A stretch of DNA of 64,000 nt from Rhizobium sp. G21 (GCF_014158035.1 NZ_JACFXW010000001.1:62001-126000); one strand, 5' to 3'; shown: positions 17,848-26,811, counted from the stretch's first letter. Notes: generated by a model not told the origin, from the letters alone. Translations and numbers: made by a program.

Positions 17848-18186
17848 TTAGGACAGCTTCATCCCGCATTCGCAAATCACATCCTCGGCGCCGATAGGAC
17901 GGCGGCAATTCGGACAGGCGGCAAGCACAGGTCGCGCCGCCTGCGTCGGCTCCAATGGAGGAGCCGTCAAGGCGTCCACGGCGCGACGCTGGAGCCGCTT
18001 TTGTTCGTCGATATCCCAGTGGATGCGCCGCAGGAGAAGAGCAATGTAGCCAAGCGCGAGAAGGATGATGCTGAAATGGTATCCATTCGCGGACAAAATG
18101 CTGTTGAGCGCATTGCTCGATGTGGCCGCCGCCAGAAGGAAAACTGCGATTTGGAGGCAGGCGATCACGATGAGCAGAACAGGCAT
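17848..18186 (-). CDS. Two-helix membrane protein with C-terminal zinc ribbon
   Basis: 112 residues. Two membrane helices (VLLIVIACLQIAVFLLAAA and FSIILLALGYIALLL) are followed by a basic linker and a four-cysteine ribbon (CPNCRRPIGAEDVICECG) at the C-terminus. The small distance between helices implies both ends on one side. It lies upstream of the leftward operators, so it is outside that operon and may be expressed in the lysogen. The function is unknown. Confidence 0.65.
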   Translation of the reverse strand: MPVLLIVIACLQIAVFLLAAATSSNALNSILSANGYHFSIILLALGYIALLLRRIHWDIDEQKRLQRRAVDALTAPPLEPTQAARPVLAACPNCRRPIGAEDVICECGMKLS

Positions 18187-18344
18187 TGGCGCAGGCTCCG
18201 GAAAGGATAAGCAAGCCTAGGCACGAAACCGCGAAAATGCAAGGTTAAGGCGAGCCGCTCTAAACGCCCAAAACAACTCCCTATTGCAAATGCGACCTGA
18301 ACCGTTAGCGTGCATATCACTGTTTGCGATGTGGGGAGGATGTC

Positions 18345-19091
18345 ATGGCAAATAAGAATAGCCCGCCGATGTGGTCATGGATTGATGACGGTCATATCAG
18401 CGAGGGGCTGAAGGCGGGATCAGTGGTGGGGCGTCTTTATGCGCACGATCCTGACGGGGACAAGATCCGGTATCAACTGACTGACGACGCCAATGGCGCG
18501 TTCAAACTCGTGGGAGACAAATTGGTGACGACCCGCGTCCTCGACTATGAATTCCAGACGGAATACCGGATTGACATTCGGGTGCGCGACGAGCATGGCG
18601 CGTGGTATGAAGCTGGCTCACTTCCCTTGCTCATTCAAGTGGATAATCGGGAGGACGCCAACGATTTCGGTGAGCGCATCGATGGCGATTTCGGCGATAC
18701 GAGCGTTATCGGCACGAAACGTTCCGAAGTCATCTGGGATAATTTCGGCAACGCATTCGTCGACGGGAAAGGCGGCCATGACGAGTTTTACATGGCGGCA
18801 GGGAACGATCATTATCGGGGCGGCGCTGGAGCGGACGAATTTTACTTCAGCGGGTATTCACAACGCGACGTCATCGACGATTTCCAAGCGCAAGGTTTTT
18901 ACCACGATACAATTCACCTTTCGGCGCTGTTTGATGGCGGCTGGCAGCAGTTTATGGACAAGCGTGTGAGAGAGGATGGTCGCGATGTCGTCATCAATCT
19001 CGGCTGGTCAGACTATTATCAAACCTCCAGCACTTTGCGCATAGAAGGCATCGACAAGGACGACCTCAACAGAGAGAATCTTGTCCTGTGA
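18345..19091 (+). CDS. Cadherin-like/RTX-like calcium-binding protein (prophage cargo)
   Basis: About 248 residues from MANKNSP behind GGAGGA. The N-terminal half is a cadherin-like domain (GLKAGSVVGRLYAHDPDGDKIRY then DYEFQTEYRIDIRVRDEHG). The C-terminal half has degenerate RTX signals (DGKGGHDEFYMAAGNDHYRGGAGADEF, read in parts) and an RTX-style terminal block (DVIDDFQAQG, DTIHLSALF). No signal peptide, so secretion would be type I. It converges on the repressor gene, the usual place for lysogen-expressed cargo. The role is unknown. Confidence 0.65.
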   Translation: MANKNSPPMWSWIDDGHISEGLKAGSVVGRLYAHDPDGDKIRYQLTDDANGAFKLVGDKLVTTRVLDYEFQTEYRIDIRVRDEHGAWYEAGSLPLLIQVDNREDANDFGERIDGDFGDTSVIGTKRSEVIWDNFGNAFVDGKGGHDEFYMAAGNDHYRGGAGADEFYFSGYSQRDVIDDFQAQGFYHDTIHLSALFDGGWQQFMDKRVREDGRDVVINLGWSDYYQTSSTLRIEGIDKDDLNRENLVL

Positions 19092-19098
19092 CCAGCAG

Positions 19099-19782
19099 TC
19101 AGGGTTTACTGACAATCCATAGCACCTTGCCGATGATCTGTATTTCGACATCATCGGACTGATCGGCGAGGACAATGGGCGACTGGTGGGCCGGATCATG
19201 GCTTTCAGGCCATAACTCCATGCCTGCCGGCCCCCAACGCAGCCGCTTTGCAGTGCGCTCCACCATTTGACCCGCGAACTTCCGGCGCTCGACAATGACG
19301 AGGTCGCCGGGAGCCGGCGTGTAATTGGCCCTGATGATGTCGAGACAATCGAGCCGCGCGCCAGGCGCGGCGATCTTGTTGAGGCAATTGCCGACGACGA
19401 CCAGACCAAACTGCCATTCGACGGGATACTCCGTCGACGCAGGTATCGGCTCGATGTCGTCATAGCTGAAATCCATTTCGCCGACATCGATCCATGTATT
19501 GGCGGCGACGCGGCCCGTGACCATGACGCGGTTCTGTGGGATCTCGACGGTCTTGAGCTGCGCGTCAAGATCGGGCGGCGCGGAGCCAAGGAATTCCGAC
19601 ATCTTGACCAGCTCTTCGGCCTTGATCTCGCGCAGCTCCTTGCCGGGTTCCGTATTGAGCATTCGGGAGACAGCATCCGACCGAATGCCGAGGTATCGCG
19701 CCAAGGCGCCCTTGGCGCCGTGACCCTTGCGATCGAGCTCCGCCTGGAGCCAATCCCTGATTTTTCTGCGTTCATCCATCAT
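19099..19782 (-). CDS. Phage CI-type repressor, XRE HTH plus S24/LexA-like domain
   Basis: 227 residues from MMDERRKIRDW. An N-terminal helix-turn-helix (ALARYLGIRSDAVSRML) is followed by an S24-like fold (GRVAANTWIDVGE, FGLVVVGNCLNKI, GDLVIVERRK and a final IIGKVLWIV). The Ser equivalent in VVGNCLN is not the usual G(D/N)SM, so autocleavage cannot be assumed. It is divergent from the Cro-like gene across palindromic operators (TTGCGAT-c-ATCGCAA type), which it most likely binds to keep lysogeny. Confidence 0.85.
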   Translation of the reverse strand: MMDERRKIRDWLQAELDRKGHGAKGALARYLGIRSDAVSRMLNTEPGKELREIKAEELVKMSEFLGSAPPDLDAQLKTVEIPQNRVMVTGRVAANTWIDVGEMDFSYDDIEPIPASTEYPVEWQFGLVVVGNCLNKIAAPGARLDCLDIIRANYTPAPGDLVIVERRKFAGQMVERTAKRLRWGPAGMELWPESHDPAHQSPIVLADQSDDVEIQIIGKVLWIVSKP

Positions 19783-19785
19783 GCT

Positions 19786-19876
19786 CGCATTTTCGCGATA
19801 ATCGCATAAATGGCTATCGCGCGTTTCGCAAACTTTGCTTGACAATAAATTGCGATCATCGCAAATATTGCGAATG
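19786..19876 (+). promoter_or_regulatory. Repressor operators and rightward early promoter
   Basis: Palindromes GCGATAATCGC (19795-19805) and TTGCGATCATCGCAA (19850-19864) lie between the divergent repressor and Cro-like genes. TTGACA (19839-19844) with an AT-rich -10 (AAATAT, 19863-19868) makes a promoter whose start would fall at about 19874, the first base of the Cro-like ATG. The right operator covers the spacer, so repression by occlusion is expected. Confidence 0.75.
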
Positions 19877-20152
19877 GCTATGGAACCGGCAAGATCAATC
19901 ATTGAATTCCTCGGCGGCGCGCGCGTCGTGGCGGGGATTGTGGGCAAGCATGTGTCTCGCGTTTACCGCTGGACTTATCCGGAAAGCGCTCGCGAAGGCA
20001 CGGGAGGGTTGATCCCTGCGCGTGAACAGCGCCGCCTGCTGGAGTTCGCCAAGTGTCACTCTATCGACCTCGTAGCGTCCGACTTCCATGACGAGAGCCG
20101 AATTCTGGAGCTGATGGCCGCGCGCAGTGCGAGCCGGGAGGCCGCCGAATGA
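19874..20152 (+). CDS. Cro/YdaS-like HTH protein, likely leaderless
   Basis: 92 residues from ATG 19874 (a second ATG at 19880). The helix-turn-helix (SIIEFLGGARVVAGIVGKHVSRVYRW) and the following ARE-RRLLEFA helix match YdaS/Cro-like proteins that oppose CI. There is no Shine-Dalgarno, and the promoter position predicts a transcript that begins at the start codon. It is the first gene of the rightward early operon; the next ORF overlaps it by ATGA. Confidence 0.75.
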   Translation: MAMEPARSIIEFLGGARVVAGIVGKHVSRVYRWTYPESAREGTGGLIPAREQRRLLEFAKCHSIDLVASDFHDESRILELMAARSASREAAE

Positions 20153-20307
20153 ACACGTTCCCTCCTCGCCATATGTGTGGATGTGGCGAGCGCCTGCCTC
20201 CAGCCGTCGCGGCTTTATGTGGCGGACCTTCCGCCGGATATGGCGGACCTCCTGACGGCTGGGGGCTTTTTTCTCTGTCATGTCGCGGCTCTCCGTGGGT
20301 GCGTTGA
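20149..20307 (+). CDS. Small Cys/Pro/Gly-rich phage protein
   Basis: A 52-residue ORF beginning with ATGA overlap at the Cro-like stop, the standard link in this operon. It contains a CGCGERLPP motif and two further cysteines, rich in Gly and Pro. It may bind metal. No homology can be named; the evidence is the overlap and the frame staying open to 20307. Confidence 0.45.
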   Translation: MNTFPPRHMCGCGERLPPAVAALCGGPSAGYGGPPDGWGLFSLSCRGSPWVR

Positions 20308-20392
20308 TGGCGACATAAATCCCGACCTCGCGGGAAAAGGCGAGGAATCAGATCCGACAGTTTTTTCCTTGACCTGTTTACAGGGGGTTTTC

Positions 20393-20860
20393 GTGCATCC
20401 CATTCGCAGCATTTCCGACATCGAGCGCCGGGCGCTCAAGGGCATGACGGCGGCGGCGCTGAAATTCGTGGGGCTTTCGGCCTTTCAGTTTCTGACGCGC
20501 GTGAAGGTCTCGGCGCTGTCGAAATACGGCTCCACCGGCGAGGAGCATGAGCATGATTTCATGCCGCTCGACGTGGCCGTGGAGGCCGACCGGGCTTGCG
20601 GCGAGCCGCTGATCATCGGCGAGGCGGCGCGGATCCTCGGCTATCGGCTGGTGAAGGACGACGGATCCGAGCATTCGGTTTCGCCGGCGCAGGTGGTGGC
20701 GCTGGGCGCGCAGGCGAGCCGCACGATCGAGGCGGCGTATCGGGCCGTCGAAGACCTGCGCATCGACGCGCAGGAGCGGGCGGAGCTGACGCCGATGCTG
20801 ATCGAGCTGCAGCGGCGGACGGCTGATATGCTGAGCCGGATCACCGGGGGCGCGGCATGA
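20393..20860 (+). CDS. CII-like (Phage_CP76-type) early regulatory protein
   Basis: 155 residues from GTG 20393 behind CAGGGGG. The frame is open further upstream, but that part reads as non-coding. The N-terminal region (RALKGMTAAALKFVGL) looks like a helix-turn-helix, and DVAVEADRACGEPLIIGEAARILGY is the pattern of phage CII-like/CP76 regulators; the C-terminus is helical. It starts in an operon of ATGA overlaps running to 22381. Function as an early activator is inference. Confidence 0.55.
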   Translation: MHPIRSISDIERRALKGMTAAALKFVGLSAFQFLTRVKVSALSKYGSTGEEHEHDFMPLDVAVEADRACGEPLIIGEAARILGYRLVKDDGSEHSVSPAQVVALGAQASRTIEAAYRAVEDLRIDAQERAELTPMLIELQRRTADMLSRITGGAA

Positions 20861-21222
20861 GCGTGGCCCCTCCTCGACATCGCAGGATGCACAAGACGGT
20901 GGGCATTACGCTCACCGTGCCGGAGCGCGCCAAGGAAACGCTGGACAAGCAGGCCGCCGCGCGCGGCATGACCAGCTCGCGCTGGGCGGGGCTGGTGTTT
21001 GACATGGGTTTTGCCGCGATCTGCGCGCGGGAGAAAAGCATGCCGATCACCGACGCCGATCTCGACGCCATCGTGGGCGCGACGCTGCTGCTGACCAGCG
21101 AAAAGGGCTGGGACACGGCGAGCCTGTCGAAAAAGCTGGGCGTGAGCGAGGCGGTGGTGAGCCGGATCCTCGACGGGTGGCGGGAGTATAGGCGCGGCGG
21201 CGGCTTTGGGGGTGGGGCATGA
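20857..21222 (+). CDS. Phage protein with ribbon-helix-helix-like and HTH-like parts
   Basis: 121 residues; ATGA overlap on both sides. The first half (TVGITLTVPERAKETLDKQAAARG) resembles a ribbon-helix-helix start. The second half (TASLSKKLGVSEAVVSRIL) is a plausible helix-turn-helix. The C-terminus is Gly-rich. A DNA-binding regulator is likely; the target is unknown. Confidence 0.6.
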   Translation: MSVAPPRHRRMHKTVGITLTVPERAKETLDKQAAARGMTSSRWAGLVFDMGFAAICAREKSMPITDADLDAIVGATLLLTSEKGWDTASLSKKLGVSEAVVSRILDGWREYRRGGGFGGGA

Positions 21223-21500
21223 GGATCTCCAGACGCGCATTCCTGGCCAGCAGCGCCGCCGCGATTGTCGCGCCGGCGCTTCCTGCTGTTGCGGAGCCGG
21301 CTGCGGCCATGGTGTCGACATCGCTCTGGGCAGTCGGCGATCCTGATAGGGGCGACTTCGTTTTCATTGTGGCGAAGACCGAGCTTTGCGCACTGCATTC
21401 GTGGGCGCGCTACTGCCGGATCGATTTCACCAAGTTGCCAGCGAATCTTACGCCGTTTGTCAAACTGGTGAAGGCGGGCTGGTGGGAGGTCACAGAATGA
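21219..21500 (+). CDS. Small exported protein with Tat-type signal
   Basis: 93 residues. The N-terminus RISRRAFLASSAAAIVAPALPAVAEP is a twin-arginine signal (S-R-R-A-F-L) with an AxA cleavage site. The mature part is short, with two cysteines and an aromatic end (VKAGWWEVTE). It sits between early genes with ATGA overlaps on both sides. Export of a phage early protein is unusual; the role is unknown. Confidence 0.6.
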   Translation: MRISRRAFLASSAAAIVAPALPAVAEPAAAMVSTSLWAVGDPDRGDFVFIVAKTELCALHSWARYCRIDFTKLPANLTPFVKLVKAGWWEVTE

Positions 21501-22381
21501 CACCGATGTTGCTGGCCTTCATGAAGCGTGGGCTGAAATCTAAACGCTTCATCCACTATGACGAACATAATCGCGCAGCAGTAAACCTTTGGGGTAGGCT
21601 GTCCGGTGTGCAGACATTCGAATGCACGGAAGTCAAAGAGCTCATCGACGATGTTGTGGATAAGGAAATTGATGAAGGTATCGGGTTAGATTTTTCCGAA
21701 ACATTCCTTCCTGCGTCAAAAACATGGATTGAGTTGAAGCTAAGTGGATGCCGGTTCGCGTTCTTCTTGGAGGAGCGGCCTGACACGTCAATTTGTGTTT
21801 CTACGATAAATTACGGTCTTCACGAGGATATTGAAAGGAAGGTAGCAGGCTCCGATAGGGAGGCTGAGTTCTTTCTTCTGAAGGACTCTTTTTATGTGCG
21901 ACCGAGCGTTTTTACATTTTCTTGTTTTAGCAGCGCCAAAATATTTGACCGCGTATCAAATTACAGCCGGGCGACACCGGAAGATTCGCTTCTGGATTTG
22001 TCCGAGCAAGAGGATATGCATATTGCGGCGACAAGGGCTTATGCGGCTCTTGCGTTGATCAATACGCCCAAAATCATCGGGCGCAGACAGCACATGCCGC
22101 ATCGCGGCCTGGAGCGCGAACTCTTGAAGCGCCGAGGCGTGATGGGGCATTTCCCATTGCAAGCATGGACAGAGATCAAGCTTGAGGTCGGCAAGACTGA
22201 AGATGTATCCGGCGCACCGAGCGTTGAGGCGCATCTGACCGGCGAACGGGCGCTGCACTTCTGCCGCGCGCATCTGAGGGTGCGCATGGGCAAGGTGGAG
22301 TTTGTGCGCGGGCATTGGCGGGGCGACGCGTCCCTAGGCATCAAGCGTTCGCGCTACAAGGTCACGCCAGCTTCGGGGTGA
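21497..22381 (+). CDS. Phage hypothetical protein
   Basis: 294 residues from MTPMLLAFMKRGL (ATGA overlap). No domain is recognised. The second half carries a pattern seen in alphaproteobacterial phage proteins (NTPKIIGRRQHMPHRGLE, then VRMGKVEFVRGHWRGD). The first 550 bases are clearly more AT-rich than neighbouring genes, suggesting a different origin for that part. Confidence 0.6.
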   Translation: MTPMLLAFMKRGLKSKRFIHYDEHNRAAVNLWGRLSGVQTFECTEVKELIDDVVDKEIDEGIGLDFSETFLPASKTWIELKLSGCRFAFFLEERPDTSICVSTINYGLHEDIERKVAGSDREAEFFLLKDSFYVRPSVFTFSCFSSAKIFDRVSNYSRATPEDSLLDLSEQEDMHIAATRAYAALALINTPKIIGRRQHMPHRGLERELLKRRGVMGHFPLQAWTEIKLEVGKTEDVSGAPSVEAHLTGERALHFCRAHLRVRMGKVEFVRGHWRGDASLGIKRSRYKVTPASG

Positions 22382-22385
22382 CGCC

Positions 22386-24019
22386 ATGAACGCGCCCGCT
22401 ATCCTCGCCAAGCAAGACGAGATCGAATGCGCCATTCGCGAGGTGCAGCGGCTGTTCGATGACGGCGACCTGGCGCGGGCGCGGCAGCTGGCGCTGAGGG
22501 TCTATGACGAGGCGGCCAAGGCGTCGGATCTGGCGCGCAAGGCGAAGGTGTCCGAAGAGCTGCGCGCCAAGGCGCGGCTATTGCGGGCCAATGCGGTGCG
22601 GATCGAATCTCTCTGCACGATCTCGATCGCCGACTACGTCGACGACGCGCAGGCCAAGGGAATGATGCCGAAAAAGGGAAGACCGAATAATCTTTCCGCC
22701 GGAAATATTTTCACACTCGACGATCTTGGCATGTCGCCGAAACAGCTGCATGAGGGCGCGCGCGCGCGCGCGACCATGCGCGCGAGCAGCCGGGGTTTAT
22801 CGAGGCGGTTATCCAGACGCAGCTTGACCAGGGGCTGGAGCCGTCGCGCGCCGCCGTGAAGCATGCGATCGGGACCAAGAGCGCCAACAAGGAAGATCGT
22901 GGCGACAATCTCTACCAGACGCCGATCGAGGGCATTCGTGCGCTGATGGCGCGCGAGCGGTTTTTGCCCGTGGTGCTGGAGCCTTCCTGCGGGCGCGGCG
23001 CGATTTCCGGGCCGATGGGGGAGGCGGGCTATGACGTCATGCTGTCGGATCTCAACGATTACGCGACGGCGGACAAACATGGCGAGCTGCAGCATGTGGC
23101 GGATTTTCTCAGCCTGACGCGCGAGACGGTGCTGGAATGGACCGGGGGCGACGATTTCGACCTGGTGACCAACCCGCCCTATGGCGATGTGCTGAACGGC
23201 TATATCGCGCATGCCTTGAGGCGCATCAAGCCGCGCAAGATGGCGCTGTTGCTGAACCTCAACTTCCTGTGCGGGATCGTGGATCCAGATCGCAACCATG
23301 CGCTCGACGAGGCGCGGCCGGCGCGCGTGATCATCAACGCGCGCCGCCTGCCGATGATGCATCGCGACGGCTGGGCGGGAAACGAGGCGTCCAGCCAGAT
23401 GAACACGATGTGGGTCGTCTGGGAGCGCGACGAGGAAGGCCGTTACAACGGGCCGACCGTAATGGAGCGGGCCGATTACAGCGCCTATGCAGGCGGGCCG
23501 GTGATGTCGCCGCTCGGCTGGGCGGATGTCGTCAGGGCCGGCGAGATCCGGATCGACGATGACGACGAGGATTTTACGCGCGAGACGCCGCGCAAGACGG
23601 TGGAGGAGCGGATCTCCGAAGAATTGCAGGCGGCGATGGATTTTGCCGCCGGGCGCGACAGCCTGACCGCACGCGCGCTGCGCAGCGGCATCGGCGTGCG
23701 ACCGCTGATCGGCGATGCGCTGATGGCGGAGCTGGTGGCGCGCGGACTGTTTTACGGCCCGCCTGACGACGAGGGGCGGTATCTGGCCGCCGTGCAGGCG
23801 CGCGATGAAGCAGCCGCGCCAGAGACGCCGCCTGATGACGGCGAGGGCTATGCGGCGGCGCTGGCGCTGGTGCGCGAGACAGGTAAGGCGAGCGCGGCGA
23901 TGCTGCAGAAGCGCATGCAGATCCGCTGGTATACGGCCAATGGGTATGTCGAGCGGATGGAGCGCGAGGGCGTGGTGAGCGCCAAGAACGCGGCGGGGCT
24001 GCGGCAGGTGCTGGCATGA
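22386..24019 (+). CDS. N6-adenine methyltransferase-like protein with FtsK-gamma-like C-terminus; frame break in (GC)8
   Basis: The N-terminal helical part (22386 on) and the catalytic part are in different frames, joined across a (GC)8 run at 22756-22771. The catalytic part shows EPSCGRGAISGPM (SAM binding) and NPPYGD (amino-methyltransferase motif IV). The C-terminal 65 residues (YAAALALVRETGKASAAMLQ and KRMQIRWYTANGYVERMERE) match the winged-helix FtsK gamma domain, a sequence-specific DNA reader. The likely product methylates phage or host adenine. One extra GC unit, or two lost, would explain the break. It could be slippage in vivo or an assembly error. Confidence 0.75.
22756..22772. repeat. 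(GC)8 dinucleotide run at a frame break
   Basis: Eight GC units plus a G inside the methyltransferase gene. The upstream and downstream reading frames differ by two bases exactly here. Confidence 0.9.
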
Positions 24020-24342
24020 GTGGATTCCTCCCAATCATCGAGATCCTGGCGGACGCTGAAGGACGTGAAGAAGTAGCCTATTGGCTGCAGCGCTGCCCTG
24101 TCGCCGTGATCACGGCACATCATCAGGAGATCCGCAACATCCTGAACCGGAAAGGATTTCCGGAGGCGGTTCGTTGCCTCGACGCGGAACTGGCGCTGGC
24201 GCTGAGCTTGCGCGCGCCGGACGGGACATTTCAACAAGGGCCGAATTTCAACGCGGATCTGGCGCGGGGAAAATGCGGGTGGCGGCCAGGGGCAAGACGT
24301 GAGGCGAGGGCGGGTGATGGGGCGGGTTCTGGTGGCCTGTGA
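24016..24342 (+). CDS. Small phage protein
   Basis: 108 residues, ATGA overlap with the methyltransferase gene. The pattern VAYWLQRCPVAVITAHHQ then EAVRCLDAELALAL resembles a small family common in rhizobial phages (DUF6074-like, from memory). The C-terminus is basic and low complexity and overlaps the next gene start, so the true end could differ. The function is unknown. Confidence 0.55.
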   Translation: MSGFLPIIEILADAEGREEVAYWLQRCPVAVITAHHQEIRNILNRKGFPEAVRCLDAELALALSLRAPDGTFQQGPNFNADLARGKCGWRPGARREARAGDGAGSGGL

Positions 24343-24942
24343 GTTCTCGGGCATTGTCCGCAGGGCTTTCGCGGATTTAGGGCATGATGCGTGGTCGTGT
24401 GATCTTCTGCCGGCTGAGGATGGCAGCAACTGCCATATAACAGGCGACGCGCGCGACATTCTCGATCATGGCTGGGATCTTCTGATTGTGGCGCATCCTC
24501 CGTGCACGCGTCTCTGCAATTCCGGCGTCAGGTGGCTTCACAGGCCGCCGCCTGGAAAGACGGCGGCGCAGATGCAAGTGGAGTTACGTGAAGGCGCCGA
24601 ACTATTTTCCGTCTTCTGGAATGCGCCGATTGCGCGTCGCTGCATCGAAAACCCGGTGATGCATCACCACGCGAAGAGCCTCATCCATAACTATGAGCCG
24701 CCCGCTCAAAGCGTGCAGCCGTGGCAATACGGCCATCCGGAAACGAAGCGCACATGCCTGTGGCTGGCTAATCTTCCCGGCTTACGCCGACAGATATCGT
24801 TGATGGGCGGGAGGCGCGCGTGCACAGGATGCCTCCCGGCCCGAACCGATGGCGCGAGCGATCGCGGTTCTTTTCCGGCATTGCGGCGGCGATGGCGACG
24901 CAATGGGGCGATCTCATACCAATGACAGGAGTGGCTGCATGA
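24317..24942 (+). CDS. C5-cytosine methyltransferase-like phage protein; one frame break
   Basis: About 208 residues. The start at MGRVLVACEFSGIVRRAF gives the SAM-binding segment; an AHPPCTRLC segment matches the position of the catalytic PC of C5-methyltransferases, and the fold is short. The frame breaks near 24780 (one C appears missing in CCCGGCTTACG); after correction the protein ends in WGDLIPMTGVAA at 24942, overlapping the next gene by ATGA. Whether it methylates DNA is not certain; such proteins are common in phage early regions. Confidence 0.65.
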
Positions 24943-26152
24943 GCGCGATGCAGGACGCCACAATCCGGCGCGGCGTGCGCAATGCGCGCTATTCGACGAT
25001 ACCGAACCATGTGTTCGAGGACGGGCGGCTTTCCATGGAGGCGCGCTGGCTGCTCGGCTATCTCCTGAGCAAGCCCGACAACTGGATCGTGCGGGTGCGC
25101 GACATCCGCAATATGGGCAATTGCGGGCGCGACAAGGCCACCAGCATGGTCAACGAGCTGGTGGCGGCGGGCTATGCGGAGAAAGAGCAGCGTCGCGACG
25201 GCGGCAAGTTCGGCGCGACCGTATTGGTGATCTATGACGAGCCAAGGACCATTGAAGAGCAGCAAAAACAGGAGGATGCGGAGAGTGTTGCATCTTTGCC
25301 GCAGACGTGTTTGCCGTCGACGGCTGAACCGTTGACGGTTTCACCGTTAACGGCAAATCCGACACATAGTAATAACTTAGAGATAGTAATTACTGACTCA
25401 TACCAAACTGAAAAAATGCGCGGGAGGGCTTGGAAGAAAATTCCAACGATGACCCGAAGCGGCAAAAGGCGATCGAAAAGAGCTATTGGAACCTGATCCG
25501 CCAATGGCCGAACCTTGACGGCTTGCCCAAGGACGGATGGCTGCGCGTATGGATGGAGCTTGACGACGCCGAACGCGAGGCGGCCGAGCAGGGCTTTGCC
25601 GCCTGGCTGGCGCTGCTCGACAAGGGCGGCAAGGGCGGCAAGCACACGCCGAGGCCGAGCACCTATTTCGCCAAGAAGCTCTGGACATCCGTGCAGACCC
25701 AGCCGGCCAAGGACGGCGCGCCGGCGCTGCACCGGCCCTACAGCCGCCCGTGGCAGGCACGGCTCGTGCTGGAGCTGATGGCCGAGCCTGTGCAGCCGAC
25801 CGTGCCGCCGACCGCCTTCCAGCGCATGGAATTGGCCAAGGGCGGCGAGGCGGCAGAGCGCGTCAAGCTGGAGCGCCGGCGGACCTATGGCTGGCCGGCG
25901 GTGACGACGATCCTGAGGCGGGCCGAGACAGGCGAGGGCGTGACCGTGCCGCCCTGGCTGCTGAAGCTCTCGGAAGGATTTGCGCCCGTGCATCGTGACA
26001 GCGCACCCGCCGCCGCATGGCGCGCCTATCGCGAGGCGCTTGGGCAACCTCCGCTGCCGGACAAGGCGGAGTGGCTGCATGTGCCGGCGGGCGAGACGCC
26101 GGCGCAGGCGATGGAGGCATTCAGGGCGGCAGTCGAGGGCGCGGGGCGATGA
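24939..26152 (+). CDS. Winged-helix replication/regulatory protein; frame break in A6
   Basis: The N-terminal winged helix (YSTIPNHVFEDGRLSMEARW, then RVRDIRNMGNCGRDKATSMV and GYAEKEQRRDGGKFGATV) resembles phage HTH_36 replication-initiator proteins. A Ser/Thr-rich linker follows. The second part (SYWNLIRQWPNLDG and onward) lies in another frame; one A missing from the A6 at 25411-25416 restores a single protein of about 404 residues. The C-terminal domain is helical and not recognised. Position between methyltransferases and the NusG-like gene fits replication. Confidence 0.65.
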
Positions 26153-26811
26153 ATATGCAATTCAGGATCAACAGCGACGAATTCGAAGCCATCGTTTCAG
26201 ACCAGGGCAAGGCGAAGCTCAAGCGAATCGATGACGAGCGGCGGATCGTGATCTCCGATCTGGCCATGGCGAGCCGGCGAATCGTGGCGGATTATCCGCA
26301 TCTCTGCGCGTGGCACTGTGTGAGAGTGACGGCGCGACATGAATTTCATGTGCAAAAGGCGCTAGACGAACAGGATGTCGAGGCGCTTGTGCCGACCCGC
26401 AAAGGAGACAAGAAATACACCAGAGGTAGAGTGATTGAAGCGCCGGTTCTGCCGGTGATGCCTGGTTATGTACTGGTTCATATTCGGAGTCATGTGCAGG
26501 CGTTTGTAGCGATTGGCCGCGTCAAGCACGTGCTCGGTTTCGTTGGCGCGGCGGAGCGGCCTTATCGTATCAAGGATCATATCATTGATATGTTTAAACG
26601 AAAGGCAGATGGCGGAGCTTATGACCATCGCGTGGTGACGGTGACCTATTGCAAGGGCGAAAAGGTCCGCGTGATCGATGGGCCGTTTGCTTCGTTCTCC
26701 GGCGTGGTGCTGGAGAGTGACGAGAGCAAGACTCGCATTCGCGTCGAGGTTGATGTCTTCGGGCGCGCCACGCCTGTGGAATTGGACGTTGCGCAGATCG
26801 AGAAAGTGTGA
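26149..26811 (+). CDS. NusG/RfaH-like transcription factor of the phage
   Basis: 220 residues. An NGN domain (AWHCVRVTARHEFHVQKAL, VEALVPTR, PVMPGYVLVHI, IGRVKHVLGFVG) is followed by a KOW domain (CKGEKVRVIDGPFASFSGVV and VDVFGRATPVELD). This is the NusG architecture, with a longer N-terminal helix than housekeeping NusG. It is the last gene before the late region, where phage antiterminators usually lie. I infer that it modifies RNA polymerase for read-through of the terminator at 27773 and expression of the late operon. ATGA overlap with the upstream gene. Confidence 0.8.
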   Translation: MNMQFRINSDEFEAIVSDQGKAKLKRIDDERRIVISDLAMASRRIVADYPHLCAWHCVRVTARHEFHVQKALDEQDVEALVPTRKGDKKYTRGRVIEAPVLPVMPGYVLVHIRSHVQAFVAIGRVKHVLGFVGAAERPYRIKDHIIDMFKRKADGGAYDHRVVTVTYCKGEKVRVIDGPFASFSGVVLESDESKTRIRVEVDVFGRATPVELDVAQIEKV

